A stretch of 24,673 nucleotides of DNA. It comes from a virus. Positions 5,829-14,247 of the stretch are shown piece after piece (positions within the stretch are counted from its first letter, which is position 1; each line of letters begins with the position of its first letter). The stretch lies in IMG/VR virus record IMGVR_UViG_3300046749_000116, positions 1-24,673 of that record; one strand, written 5' to 3'. The notes under the pieces are model-generated. The model was given only the letters and a program-made list of their open reading frames with translations, did no database searches and was not told the origin of the DNA. Both the position numbers and the translations under genes were made by a program.

Positions 5829-6200
5829 ATGGAACTAAAACGAGATCTAGTTAAATATGTTCGGGACAAGGCTAAGTCGAAATACAATAAAGGGACGGAA
5901 TGCTTTATCTGTGGAGCAACAGAGAATCTCGACTTTCATCATTTTCACGGTCTAACAGAGTTGTTAGAGATTTGGCTGAGAAAGAATAAGATTAAAATAA
6001 CTGATGCAGAAGATATTATGGGTATCAGAGAAGAGTTTATAACTGAACACAACGAACAAATTTACGAAGCTGCTGTTACATTATGTCACGAACATCATAT
6101 GAAACTTCACTCCATCTACGGCAAACGCCCTCGAGTAGTAACAGCAAAGAAACAAGAAAGATGGGTGGGTATACAGAGAGACAAATATGGCATGGTATGA
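5829..6200 (+). CDS. HNH endonuclease
   Basis: A 123-residue protein with an HNH/zinc-finger layout: C25 and C28 (CFIC), the HHFH motif at 37-40, and CHEHHMKLH at 86-94. Cysteine pairs bind structural zinc, and the histidines form the beta-beta-alpha metal nuclease centre. In HK97-like phages an HNH protein encoded next to the terminase stimulates cutting and packaging, and the position between terminase and portal fits. A free-standing homing endonuclease is the alternative. It is the first gene after P2, has only a weak ribosome site (GGAATAAG), and its end overlaps the portal start by 14 bases. Confidence 0.8.
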   Translation: MELKRDLVKYVRDKAKSKYNKGTECFICGATENLDFHHFHGLTELLEIWLRKNKIKITDAEDIMGIREEFITEHNEQIYEAAVTLCHEHHMKLHSIYGKRPRVVTAKKQERWVGIQRDKYGMV

Positions 6201-7407
6201 CAGAATATTAGGAAGAACCTCAGCAAGTGAGGAATATGAGAAGTTAAATCCTTCTCAACCTTATATCGCCAATGAAGAAGGCGGTTCTCTTAGTACTAGA
6301 GAAGTTGCAACAAATTACCGTAATGCTTACGAACAACTAGAGGTAGTAAACCGAGCAGTTAACATGATAGTGGACGACGCTGCGGATATACCGTTTGATG
6401 TTGGTGAGCAATTAAAAGGTATGAACAATATCGTCAAGAATATGAGACGAGGTAAGCTCGATTTGTTACTTAATAGAGAGCCCAATCCTTTTCAGGACGT
6501 TAGCTCATTCAAAAGAAATTTAATCACAGACCTACTAATAGACGGAAACATTTTTGTCTATTTTGATGGGGCGCACCTTTATCACTTACCAGCAGATAAA
6601 GTTACAATAGAAACAGATGAGAGTACTTACATAGATAAGTTTGTATTCGATAACGGAACAGAGTATAGTCCAAAAGAGATTATACATATTAAAGAAAACA
6701 GTTTTAACTCTATTTATAGAGGAGTTCCTAGACTGAAGCCAGCATGGAGAACCATGCAGTTACTTGGAAGTATGAGAAGATTCCAAGATAACTTCTTCAA
6801 GAACGGAGCAGTACCAGGTTTAGTACTCAAGTCTCCTAACACACTTTCTGAGAAAATCAAAGAAAGAATGTTACAGGCTTGGATTGCTAGATATAACCCA
6901 ACATCAGGAGGTCGTAGACCGTTATTCCTAGATGGTGGATTAGAGGTGGAGAACTTGACGGAAGTCAACTTCCAGAACTTAGACTTTCAAGAAGGTATAA
7001 AAACCAATGAAAGAATTATTCTAGAAGCCATGGGTGTTCCACCAATTTTATTGGACGGTGGGAATAATGCTAACATTAGACCAAATCACCGTCTTTATTA
7101 TTTAGAAACCATACTACCTATTATTAGAAAAATGGGGTATGCTTTCGAGAGGTTCTTCGGTTTTAAACTAAATGAAGATGTGAGCGATGTGCCCGCACTT
7201 CAGCCTGAATTGAGAGACCAGGCTAACTACTACGCTACGCTTGTAAATACGGGAATATTAACACCGAACGAAGCAAGGGAGGCGTTGAGACTTGAGACGA
7301 TTGACGGATTCGATCAACCGCGAGTTCCTGCAAATATTGCAGGATCGGCCGCGAATCCAGAGCAAGGTGGTAGACCAGAAGAGACCCCACCCGCAGAGGA
7401 AGAATAA
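6187..7407 (+). CDS. Portal protein, HK97 family
   Basis: A 406-residue protein that would form the dodecameric ring at one capsid vertex, through which DNA enters and leaves and to which the connector binds. The HK97 portal pattern is clear: VNRAVNMIVDDAADIPF near residue 55-75, LLNREPNPFQD, FKRNLITDLLIDGNIFVYF, the GAVPGLVLKSP stretch, NLDFQEG, and the late motif ILEAMGVPPILLDGG. The C-terminal 35 residues are Pro/Glu-rich and probably disordered. Length is normal for the family. The ATG at 6187 lies within the HNH gene, so the two are probably coupled. Confidence 0.95.
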   Translation: MAWYDRILGRTSASEEYEKLNPSQPYIANEEGGSLSTREVATNYRNAYEQLEVVNRAVNMIVDDAADIPFDVGEQLKGMNNIVKNMRRGKLDLLLNREPNPFQDVSSFKRNLITDLLIDGNIFVYFDGAHLYHLPADKVTIETDESTYIDKFVFDNGTEYSPKEIIHIKENSFNSIYRGVPRLKPAWRTMQLLGSMRRFQDNFFKNGAVPGLVLKSPNTLSEKIKERMLQAWIARYNPTSGGRRPLFLDGGLEVENLTEVNFQNLDFQEGIKTNERIILEAMGVPPILLDGGNNANIRPNHRLYYLETILPIIRKMGYAFERFFGFKLNEDVSDVPALQPELRDQANYYATLVNTGILTPNEAREALRLETIDGFDQPRVPANIAGSAANPEQGGRPEETPPAEEE

Positions 7408-7409
7408 TT

Positions 7410-7652
7410 ATGACAAAAAATATGATGCTAAAGGCTTTAAGCGAGTATATGCAAGCAAACAATGTAGATACCGTAAGCCTATCAGATTATAAAGCGGACC
7501 CGAAAGCTCCTGTGAGAGACTACCTTTTAAGAAGGAAGTTTGGTTCATGGAACAGAGTTTTAGCAGCCGCTAAATTTAGATTTCCAATTGAAATAGCTAC
7601 CCCGGCTCCTGCCCCTGCCCCTAAAAAGGCAAAGGCTAAAAAGGAGGATTAA
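7410..7652 (+). CDS. Small basic protein with a homing-endonuclease-associated-like repeat
   Basis: An 80-residue protein between portal and protease. Residues 32-55 (APVRDYLLRRKFGSWNRVLA and AAK) resemble the FGSWN-x-x-L-x-A-A pattern of the homing endonuclease-associated repeat, a small helical DNA-binding unit; the rest is a helix and an Ala-Pro-Lys tail (TPAPAPAPKKAKAKK). There is no nuclease motif. It begins 2 bases after the portal stop. The role is unknown; a DNA-binding or head-assembly accessory function is possible. Confidence 0.55.
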   Translation: MTKNMMLKALSEYMQANNVDTVSLSDYKADPKAPVRDYLLRRKFGSWNRVLAAAKFRFPIEIATPAPAPAPKKAKAKKED

Positions 7653-7654
7653 CC

Positions 7655-9682
7655 ATGGAAAAGATATTTCACTGGACAAATACTTTCAAGACACTAGGCG
7701 AAGACGATGATGGTGGACTAGATATCAAAGGATCAGCTAGTACAAACGCATTAGATCGTGCTGGTGATATGATTGAAAGTAGTGCATGGGCAAAAGGTGG
7801 ATTGGAGAACTTTAAAAACAATCCAGTAATTTTGTTTAATCACAATTACGACCGACCAATCGGTCGTGCAAAAGAAATAGGAGTCACAGAGAATGGACTA
7901 GAGCTTACTGCTCGTATATCCAAATCTGCTGGCGAAATTAAAGATCTTATTAAAGATGGCGTTCTTGGAGCTTTTTCTGTCGGTTTCAAAGTCAAGGACG
8001 CTGATTATATATCAGAAACCGATGGATATAAGATAAAGGACGCAGAACTATTTGAAGTGTCTGTAGTTTCGGTTCCGTGTAACCAAACAGCAGTCTTCTC
8101 CCTAGCAAAATCATTTGATAGCATGGAAGAGTATGATAAGTTCAAGAAAAACTTTATTAAAGAGACTCCCTCAATCGACGCGAATGCAAAGATTGAGCAG
8201 TCAAGCGAGGCAAATGCCGACAAAACGGAGACGAAAATGTCAGAAGAAAATAAAACTCCTGAAGTAAGCCCTGAGTTCGACCTTGAAGCATTCGCAAAGC
8301 AAGTTGCAGATCAAACTGCTACTAGCATTGCAATGAAACAAGCCGAGCAAAAAGCTAAAGACGAAGCAGAAGCTACAGCGAAAGCTGAAGTAGAAGCTAC
8401 TGAAAAAGCTGAATTGGACGCTGAACAGGAAAAACAGAAAGTAGTTGTTAAGTCAAGTATTTCTGGAGCTGAGAAGCTTATCAATGATGTTGCCGCTAAG
8501 GTTGAAGAGAGACAAGGAGACTTAGAGTCTGTTGTTAAAGAACTTCAATCCGAACTATCTGAAAAATCCGAAGAGATTCAAGCTATGCGCGAATCAAAAA
8601 GAATTTTCCAAGATAGAGGGAACAAAAACTGGAAAGAAGCTTTCGAAGGCGATATCGTAGATGCCAAGATCTTAGGTCTTGCAACTGGTAGAGGATTTGA
8701 CACACCATACGCTAAAAGCGTAATGGAAAAAGTAAACGCACATTCAGGTGTTGCGGTTTCTAGTGCAGACTTCGAACAAATAGTATCTACAAACGTAGAA
8801 AGAGATATTCAAAACGAGCTAGTATTAGCACCGTTATTTAGAGAAATTCAAATGAATTCCGCTAACATGATTATCCCGATCCTTCCAGATTCTGGATACG
8901 CTGAATTTACTACAGCACAAACAGCCAGTGGATCATCTCCACATGGTAACTTAGCCCAGACAGGCGACACCTATGGTGCACCTTTCGGTGGTGTTGACTT
9001 GACAGAGAAAACTCTATCAACTCACAAACTTATTTCACAATCTTACTTAGGTAACGAGACTGAAGAAGATGCAATCATGCCGATTCTTCCTTTAATTAGG
9101 GAATCAATTGTTAGATCACACGCAAAAGGTATTGAGAATGCGTTACTATTAGGTAACCACTCTACTGGTGTTTATACATCAGGAACTTTTGATGGTCTTA
9201 TCAAAATGGCATCAGCAGATAGTGATGAAACTCAATCAGCAACAGCTGTAGCTTCAGATACTGTTACTGCTGCAGAATTGCTTGCTTTAAGAAAGAATAT
9301 GGGCAAATACGGTGTTAATCCTAACGACGTAACTTATATTATTTCACAAAGCGCTTACTTCCAATTACTAGAAGACGCAGAATTCCAAGATGCTAATCTA
9401 GTTGGTGACATGGCTACTAAACTCACTGGTGAAATTGGACAGGTATTTGGATCACGTGTTTTAATGTGTGACGAATTCCCTGCTCAAGCAGCTAATGGGT
9501 ACGGAGCGATTGCAGTATATGCAAGAAACTACGTAATGCCTAGACTTAGAGGTGTGACAATTGAGTCAGACTACGAAGTTGCTAACCAAAGAAGAGTTCT
9601 TGTTGCTTCACAAAGAATTGGTTTCACCGATCTAATCGATGGTGCTACTTCTAAGTGGGCTTATAAGTTCAAAGCTAGTTAA
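7655..9682 (+). CDS. Fused prohead protease - scaffold - major capsid protein
   Basis: One 675-residue reading frame covers three head functions usually split over two or three genes. Residues 1-165 are an S78-type (HK97) prohead protease, with catalytic H63 in NHNYDRPIG, S108 in LGAFSVGF, and the conserved ELFEVSVVSVPCN (131-143). Residues about 165-315 are Glu/Lys/Ala-rich and coiled-coil-like, as expected for the scaffold or delta domain. From about 317 the HK97-fold capsid protein follows (for example VLAPLFREIQ and the late GFTDLIDGATSKWAYK). The start has a perfect ribosome site (GGAGG, 7643-7647, 7 bases before ATG). A second ribosome site lies before M195. Maturation would cut the polypeptide into separate parts. 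A strong terminator follows. Confidence 0.93.
   Translation: MEKIFHWTNTFKTLGEDDDGGLDIKGSASTNALDRAGDMIESSAWAKGGLENFKNNPVILFNHNYDRPIGRAKEIGVTENGLELTARISKSAGEIKDLIKDGVLGAFSVGFKVKDADYISETDGYKIKDAELFEVSVVSVPCNQTAVFSLAKSFDSMEEYDKFKKNFIKETPSIDANAKIEQSSEANADKTETKMSEENKTPEVSPEFDLEAFAKQVADQTATSIAMKQAEQKAKDEAEATAKAEVEATEKAELDAEQEKQKVVVKSSISGAEKLINDVAAKVEERQGDLESVVKELQSELSEKSEEIQAMRESKRIFQDRGNKNWKEAFEGDIVDAKILGLATGRGFDTPYAKSVMEKVNAHSGVAVSSADFEQIVSTNVERDIQNELVLAPLFREIQMNSANMIIPILPDSGYAEFTTAQTASGSSPHGNLAQTGDTYGAPFGGVDLTEKTLSTHKLISQSYLGNETEEDAIMPILPLIRESIVRSHAKGIENALLLGNHSTGVYTSGTFDGLIKMASADSDETQSATAVASDTVTAAELLALRKNMGKYGVNPNDVTYIISQSAYFQLLEDAEFQDANLVGDMATKLTGEIGQVFGSRVLMCDEFPAQAANGYGAIAVYARNYVMPRLRGVTIESDYEVANQRRVLVASQRIGFTDLIDGATSKWAYKFKAS
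8227..8239 (+). promoter_or_regulatory. Internal ribosome binding site and ATG within the protease-capsid gene
   Basis: GGAG at 8227-8230 is followed after 6 bases by an in-frame ATG at 8237 (M195, MSEENKTPEV). Starting here would make a 481-residue scaffold-capsid protein without the protease, supplying capsid subunits in excess. Nested starts of this kind are known in phage head genes such as lambda C/Nu3. Confidence 0.5.
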
Positions 9683-9691
9683 TAGCTAACC

Positions 9692-9722
9692 TATAGTGGG
9701 GGTTCGCCCCCACTATACTTTT
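9692..9722 (+). terminator. Rho-independent terminator after the capsid gene
   Basis: An 11-bp perfect stem (TATAGTGGGGG with CCCCCACTATA) carries a TTCG tetraloop at 9703-9706 and is followed by CTTTT. It lies 9 bases past the stop codon. The T-run is short, so partial read-through into the connector gene is likely. Confidence 0.85.
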
Positions 9723-9732
9723 ATATAATATT

Positions 9733-10329
9733 ATGGCAGATTTAGTAACAACAAACGAATATAAAGACGCTGAAGGAATTAGAGGCGAGAAAGAAGACGA
9801 CCGTCTCAATGTAATAGTTCCTCAGGTATCTGACTTAGTGAAGAAGTACTGTGGTACTTCATTTGTTGACTACTATTCTACTAATAAAGTTGAAACCTTT
9901 TCAATCAGCGATAACTACACCTCAACGATAATTGTCAGCGAGAGTCCGTTAACTGCTGTTGATGTTGTTCAAGAAAGAACATCATATAGTGGGGATTATT
10001 CAACTTTAACAACAGGAAACTATGAATACTATGTAGACCTAGAATCCGATGCTATCATCAGAACCGATGAACAAGGCAATACAAAAAATTGGGCAAAAGG
10101 AGTTGGAAGCGTTAAGATTACTTATAACGCAGGTTACTCTGAATGTCCTAAAGATTTAAAACTCGCTATATTTGACTTAATTACGTACTATGTAAAAGAT
10201 GAGCATAAGCAAAGACAGACTCTAGGTGGAGCAACATTGCAAAACCAAGGCACTTCAGGAATGAGGACGAGTACTGACTTTCCAGACCACATCAAAAGAG
10301 TACTAGACTTATATAGAGTTGTGGTGTGA
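9733..10329 (+). CDS. Head-tail connector (gp6-like adaptor)
   Basis: A 198-residue protein directly downstream of the capsid gene, the usual place of the gp6-like adaptor that docks below the portal. The helical N-terminus (residues 10-42, EDDRLNVIVPQVSDLVKKYC), the beta middle (VETFSISDN, SESPLTAVDVVQE, SVKITYNAGY) and the helix CPKDLKLAIFDLITYYV near 147-162 fit the family pattern. The start at 9733 has no visible Shine-Dalgarno, only AT-rich sequence from the terminator's tail. Its stop overlaps the GTG start of the next gene. Confidence 0.8.
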   Translation: MADLVTTNEYKDAEGIRGEKEDDRLNVIVPQVSDLVKKYCGTSFVDYYSTNKVETFSISDNYTSTIIVSESPLTAVDVVQERTSYSGDYSTLTTGNYEYYVDLESDAIIRTDEQGNTKNWAKGVGSVKITYNAGYSECPKDLKLAIFDLITYYVKDEHKQRQTLGGATLQNQGTSGMRTSTDFPDHIKRVLDLYRVVV

Positions 10330-11957
10330 TAAAAGAAGTAGAGAAGATGCTAAAAGCCTCTATAGGTTCAAGCTCTAGAGACTTCTTTGATAGATATTTT
10401 GAGCATAAGTTTAGAATTACTAGAACTTTAGTTACTGGGCCAATTAAGAAAGAAGTCCAAGAAGTTATAGCACAATTTAATAAATGGGAAACAAGTAGAC
10501 CACGACAACCCGGCCTTTTCGGAGAAGGTATGGCAATAACGCACTTTCCTGATGCAGATGTAGACTTAGCAGTTAAATTAGCAGTAGAAGGTAACTTATT
10601 AAATAAAGCAGCATTTACTACTCACTTGAGTGCGGTAACAAAGAAACAGGACATGCCTACTGTTAGACAAGTAAATCAGCACGAACTTCAAGTTGATTTT
10701 AAAAAAGGGCTGATTATTAAAAAAAGAGGAGACGTAGCTAAAGGTTCAAAAGGTGAATACCAGACAGCTTTTAATGCGGCACTAACAAAAGCGTATCGAG
10801 ATGCAAGAGCAGATGCTTTTGACTTATTAAGATACCCTGGTAGTAGAACAGGACATAGTGATACGCCAGCAGGACTAGTAGGGAAAGATCACGCTCCAAG
10901 AAGAAGTTCAGCTGCAGGAAAAAGAGACGGTTATACTAAGGGACATGGTACTGCAAAAAACATAAGTGGAAAGTTAGTAGCTTCAGGCGACGAACAAACA
11001 ACTGTTGCAGTTATGGGACTAGCTGATGAGTGGGACACAATAAGAAGAGGAGCCAAAGTTAAGAAAGGCAAATACCAACATCAAGTTATGCAAATGGTAT
11101 CTCAAGTACGAGACGAGATAATGGACGCTCTCGATGTTGAGTATTCTATTAGTAAGTTTACTAAAAATGGAAAAGGCGGTGGCGGTATAGACGATACAAT
11201 TGTAGTGAATATGCACGCGACAGATGCTAAAGGAAATAAAGCATTACAACACTATGATGCTAATGGAATAAGAAAGTTTATAGAAGAAAAAGCTAAACTT
11301 ATTCAAAGGGACATGCATTCCAAAATGGCTCATTTAGAGCCAGACTTGTCACAATCTCCTACAAAGAGAAAACGATTAGTTGGACAAGCAAATAAAAAAC
11401 TTGTAATGAATTTATTAGGTCTTAGAGGGTTCAAAGGTAGTAACCCTGATATGAGACTAAAAGTTAATAAGGATTTATTAAAAGAAGCTAAACTGATGCC
11501 TAGGCAGACAGCAAAAGGCACAGGTGGAACAAAAAGTACAAAGACTACTACTAGAATATCGGGTAAAAATATAGGTAGAGCAGTAGTAGCAAAGGGCTCA
11601 CAAAGACAAGCTAGAAAAAGTAGAAATACTACTAAGACAATGGAAAGTCCAATAGCTTTAAGAAACTTGTTAAATGAAATGTTACCTCAAATGGTAGCAA
11701 GTAAAATGACACCACCAGCACTACAATTTAGGACTGGTAGATTTGCAAACTCAGCCCGAGTTGAGAATGTAAATATTGGCCCAAGAGGGGGTATTGATGT
11801 AGATTATACTTACATGAAAAATCCTTATGAAACTTTTGAGCCAGGAAATAGACAGGGGAGTACTCAAAGAGACCCTCGAAAGATTATAGGGGCAAGTATT
11901 AGAGAACTTGCTATGGGAATATTAGGAAAACAACCTACTACAATTAGGAGACAATAA
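10326..11957 (+). CDS. Large neck-region structural protein (putative tail completion protein)
   Basis: A 543-residue protein with a GTG start at 10326 overlapping the previous stop. The position between connector and tail terminator is that of the HK97 gp10-type neck or tail completion protein, normally 100-200 residues. Only the last 100 residues look like such a protein (RTGRFANSARVENV, YTYMKNPYETFEPG, RDPRKIIGASIRELA). The N-terminal 430 residues are helical and basic (many Lys/Arg, glycine-rich stretch near 285) and match nothing I recognise. It may be a fusion or an extended minor head protein. No transmembrane or signal sequences are present. It joins the next gene by TAATG overlap. 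Confidence 0.65.
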   Translation: MIKEVEKMLKASIGSSSRDFFDRYFEHKFRITRTLVTGPIKKEVQEVIAQFNKWETSRPRQPGLFGEGMAITHFPDADVDLAVKLAVEGNLLNKAAFTTHLSAVTKKQDMPTVRQVNQHELQVDFKKGLIIKKRGDVAKGSKGEYQTAFNAALTKAYRDARADAFDLLRYPGSRTGHSDTPAGLVGKDHAPRRSSAAGKRDGYTKGHGTAKNISGKLVASGDEQTTVAVMGLADEWDTIRRGAKVKKGKYQHQVMQMVSQVRDEIMDALDVEYSISKFTKNGKGGGGIDDTIVVNMHATDAKGNKALQHYDANGIRKFIEEKAKLIQRDMHSKMAHLEPDLSQSPTKRKRLVGQANKKLVMNLLGLRGFKGSNPDMRLKVNKDLLKEAKLMPRQTAKGTGGTKSTKTTTRISGKNIGRAVVAKGSQRQARKSRNTTKTMESPIALRNLLNEMLPQMVASKMTPPALQFRTGRFANSARVENVNIGPRGGIDVDYTYMKNPYETFEPGNRQGSTQRDPRKIIGASIRELAMGILGKQPTTIRRQ

Positions 11958-12421
11958 TGGACGCAACTACAGCTAGAGCACACTCAACGCGTAGACGATC
12001 CATAGTTGGAGCGATTGCGAGTAAGTTGTATGAAAGTTTGAATGGAAGTGCGCCCTTTAGAAGCTCCGTTCAAAGTGTAGAACCAAGACTTAGATTCTGG
12101 GACGAAGTACAAGACTTCCCAGCAATTCAAGTGGGAGCAGGGCAAGAAACTCGCGAATACGAAGGTGGCGGGTTTCGATTTAGATTTTTACGAGTAACTA
12201 TTAGGTGTTATGTGAACGACAATGATGACGTCATATTAGCACTAGAAGAGTTACTAGAAGACGTTGAAACTGTACTTGAAGATAATGATCCTTTAACGTA
12301 TACGGATTCAACAGGAGCGTCTCAATCTACCGCTAAGACTTCAATCTTATCGGTCGATACAGACGAAGGTGTTTTGGAGCCTCTCGGTGTCGGAGAAGTC
12401 ATCGTAGAGATTCAATACTAG
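11957..12421 (+). CDS. Tail terminator protein (lambda gpU-like)
   Basis: A 154-residue protein just before the major tail gene. The layout fits tail terminators: an N-terminal helix (IVGAIASKLYESLN), the strand PAIQVGAGQETREY, a strand pair FRFLRVTIRCYVN, a helix ALEELLEDVETVLED, and a final strand GVGEVIVEIQY. Such proteins cap the growing tail tube and bind the neck. The assignment rests on position, size and the strand pattern; no catalytic motif exists in the family. It starts by overlap with the preceding stop. Confidence 0.75.
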   Translation: MDATTARAHSTRRRSIVGAIASKLYESLNGSAPFRSSVQSVEPRLRFWDEVQDFPAIQVGAGQETREYEGGGFRFRFLRVTIRCYVNDNDDVILALEELLEDVETVLEDNDPLTYTDSTGASQSTAKTSILSVDTDEGVLEPLGVGEVIVEIQY

Positions 12422-12425
12422 AAAA

Positions 12426-12465
12426 AGCTTAAGCTAAATAAATATTTAGTACGGCTCTTTCAGAG
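12426..12465 (+). other. Structured leader before the major tail protein gene
   Basis: In the 61-base gap three dyads follow each other: the palindrome AGCTTAAGCT (12426-12435), CTAAATA with TATTTAG (12434-12449) and CTCT with AGAG around TTC (12455-12465). The ribosome site AGGAGAAAA comes next. No consensus promoter is visible. The dyads may stabilise or process the mRNA for an abundant protein. Confidence 0.35.
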
Positions 12466-12482
12466 AATATTAGGAGAAAATA

Positions 12483-13748
12483 ATGGCATTTCATTTTAGT
12501 AGAGATACCAAAGTATTCATGAAGTTTCACGCTAGTGCCTCAGGTACAGACGATGCACTTTATGAAATACCAGTACTAGATGGTTACTCCTTTAGCCAGG
12601 CAACAAACAGTTCAGAGATTACTCTGAGCGAAGCTGCTGATTCATCAGGTAACAGTAAAAGAGGTAGAGCAATGTTCAACGATTCTTTTGCACCTGCAGA
12701 ATGGAGTTTCAGTACTTACATGAGACCAACTACATCAGGTTCCGGCGATACATGGGCGTCTAACGGCCACGCAGGAAACGCAAAGAAATTTGCAGTAGAA
12801 GGACCTTTATGGGCAGCAATGTCCGCAACCACTTATAACCTAGGTGTAGGCGGAACAGGAGCACCAACAGCCTCATCATTTGAGCCGAATGTATTTAACT
12901 TTCAAAACTCAAATAAAGTAGCCCTTGGTGTGTTTGATTTATACTTTGTATTAGGAGCAGCAAAAGATGCTTCCCCTGCATTGTTTACAACTGGCACAGA
13001 CGGCGTAACAATATATAAAATTTCTGATTGTTCAGTAGGCTCAGCATCTGTAGACTTCGATATCGAAGGACTAGCACAGGTAGCTTGGTCAGGACAAGGA
13101 AAGAAAATTAAAGAAGTAACTCAACTCAAAACTTCTTCTGGTGGAGCAACCTCCCCAGCAGTAGTAGGAGAAGAGCATACTGTCAAAGGTTTAATTAACG
13201 AAGGAGTATCAAGTACTTCAAATTATATTAGACAAAAGCTTACATCATTAGCAATTGCTTTTGATTTAAGTGACTCAACAGGAGCAGGTGAGGCAAGTGA
13301 TGGAGAAGATCAATTACTAGCTGATAAAACCTATAATGTTGTTTTAACTGGTGGTAATATTACGATTGAGAACAATCTAACTTATCTAACACCAGAAACC
13401 TTAGGGTCTGTTAATCAGCCTCTAGGACATGTAATGGGAACTAGAAGTGTTTCAGGTAACTTTACCTGTTACTTAAATAGTGCGGCAGACGGATCAATGG
13501 ACTTATTAGAAGACCTACATGAAGCTGACGACATGATTACTAATAGTTTTGATATGACATTTAGCATAGGCGGAGCAAGTGCTCCTAAAGTTGCAGTAGC
13601 AGTACCAAATTGCCATCTTGAACTACCAACTCACTCTATTGAAGACGTGATTGGTGTTGATGTTAATTTCCATGCGCTACCAGCTGATTTATCAGCAGCT
13701 GCAGCTAGCTCAAGTGCAAATGAAGTAACAATTACATATACATCATAA
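12483..13748 (+). CDS. Major tail (tube) protein
   Basis: A 421-residue protein with a good ribosome site (TAGGAGAAAATA). It is rich in Ser, Thr, Ala and Gly and in beta strands. The start (FSRDTKVFMKFHASASG, then EIPVLDGYSFSQATNSSEIT) and the later SFSTYMRP follow the tail tube family pattern of phages from this type of gene order. The last third (SVSGNFTCYL, FDMTFSIGG) suggests the end of a second beta domain. It would polymerise around the tape measure to build the tail tube. It sits between tail terminator and chaperone as expected. A strong terminator follows its stop by 10 bases. Confidence 0.85.
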   Translation: MAFHFSRDTKVFMKFHASASGTDDALYEIPVLDGYSFSQATNSSEITLSEAADSSGNSKRGRAMFNDSFAPAEWSFSTYMRPTTSGSGDTWASNGHAGNAKKFAVEGPLWAAMSATTYNLGVGGTGAPTASSFEPNVFNFQNSNKVALGVFDLYFVLGAAKDASPALFTTGTDGVTIYKISDCSVGSASVDFDIEGLAQVAWSGQGKKIKEVTQLKTSSGGATSPAVVGEEHTVKGLINEGVSSTSNYIRQKLTSLAIAFDLSDSTGAGEASDGEDQLLADKTYNVVLTGGNITIENNLTYLTPETLGSVNQPLGHVMGTRSVSGNFTCYLNSAADGSMDLLEDLHEADDMITNSFDMTFSIGGASAPKVAVAVPNCHLELPTHSIEDVIGVDVNFHALPADLSAAAASSSANEVTITYTS

Positions 13749-13758
13749 TAAACTTAAC

Positions 13759-13790
13759 GGTGGGCAGGTCTGTCCTGTCCACCTTTTTTT
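13759..13790 (+). terminator. Rho-independent terminator after the major tail gene
   Basis: GGTGGGCAGG (13759-13768) pairs with CCTGTCCACC (13774-13783), ten pairs including one G-T, around a 5-base loop, followed by seven T residues (13784-13790). It should limit transcription of the chaperone and tape measure genes relative to the tube gene. Confidence 0.9.
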
Positions 13791-13800
13791 GGAAAAATAA

Positions 13801-14247
13801 ATGAACGATACAGTAAAAAAAGAGCCTGCAAAAGCAGTCTCGTTAAAGAGTCTAATGACTCCAACAAAAACAGTAGAATTTGACTATCCTGGTTGTGAAG
13901 GCTTTAAAGTAAAGCTTTGTTACCTAGCTAGAGAAGAACTCATGAGACTTAGAACTCGTTGTGTATCTCAAGTATTCAATAAGAAAACTAGAGGTTACGA
14001 AGAAAAAATGGACGATGATAAGTTTTTAGTAGAGTATACTAAAGCAGTAATAAAAGGGTGGACAGGTTTTCAACTTGGATATGCAAAAAATATGTTACTT
14101 TTAGGAGATTTAACTCCTGACCAAGAAACACAAGAACTTGAATTTTCACAAGATAACGTAGAAGTGCTTATGAAAAATTCTGGTGATTTTGATACTTGGG
14201 TAACAGAACAAGTTGGTGAACTAGAAAATTTTACTCAGAGCAAGTAG
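13801..14247 (+). CDS. Tail assembly chaperone G (short form)
   Basis: A 148-residue protein between the tube gene and the tape measure, the place of lambda gpG. The fold pattern VEFDYPGCEGFKVKLCYLAR, then helices EELMRLRTRC and FLVEYTKAVIKGW fits the chaperone family of tail genes. It is expected to coat the tape measure protein before tube assembly. Near its end lies the slippery site (14226-14232), so a minor share of ribosomes should shift to the -1 frame and produce the long GT form, which ends at 14627. The ribosome site is weak (GGAAAAATAA), directly after the terminator. Confidence 0.82.
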   Translation: MNDTVKKEPAKAVSLKSLMTPTKTVEFDYPGCEGFKVKLCYLAREELMRLRTRCVSQVFNKKTRGYEEKMDDDKFLVEYTKAVIKGWTGFQLGYAKNMLLLGDLTPDQETQELEFSQDNVEVLMKNSGDFDTWVTEQVGELENFTQSK

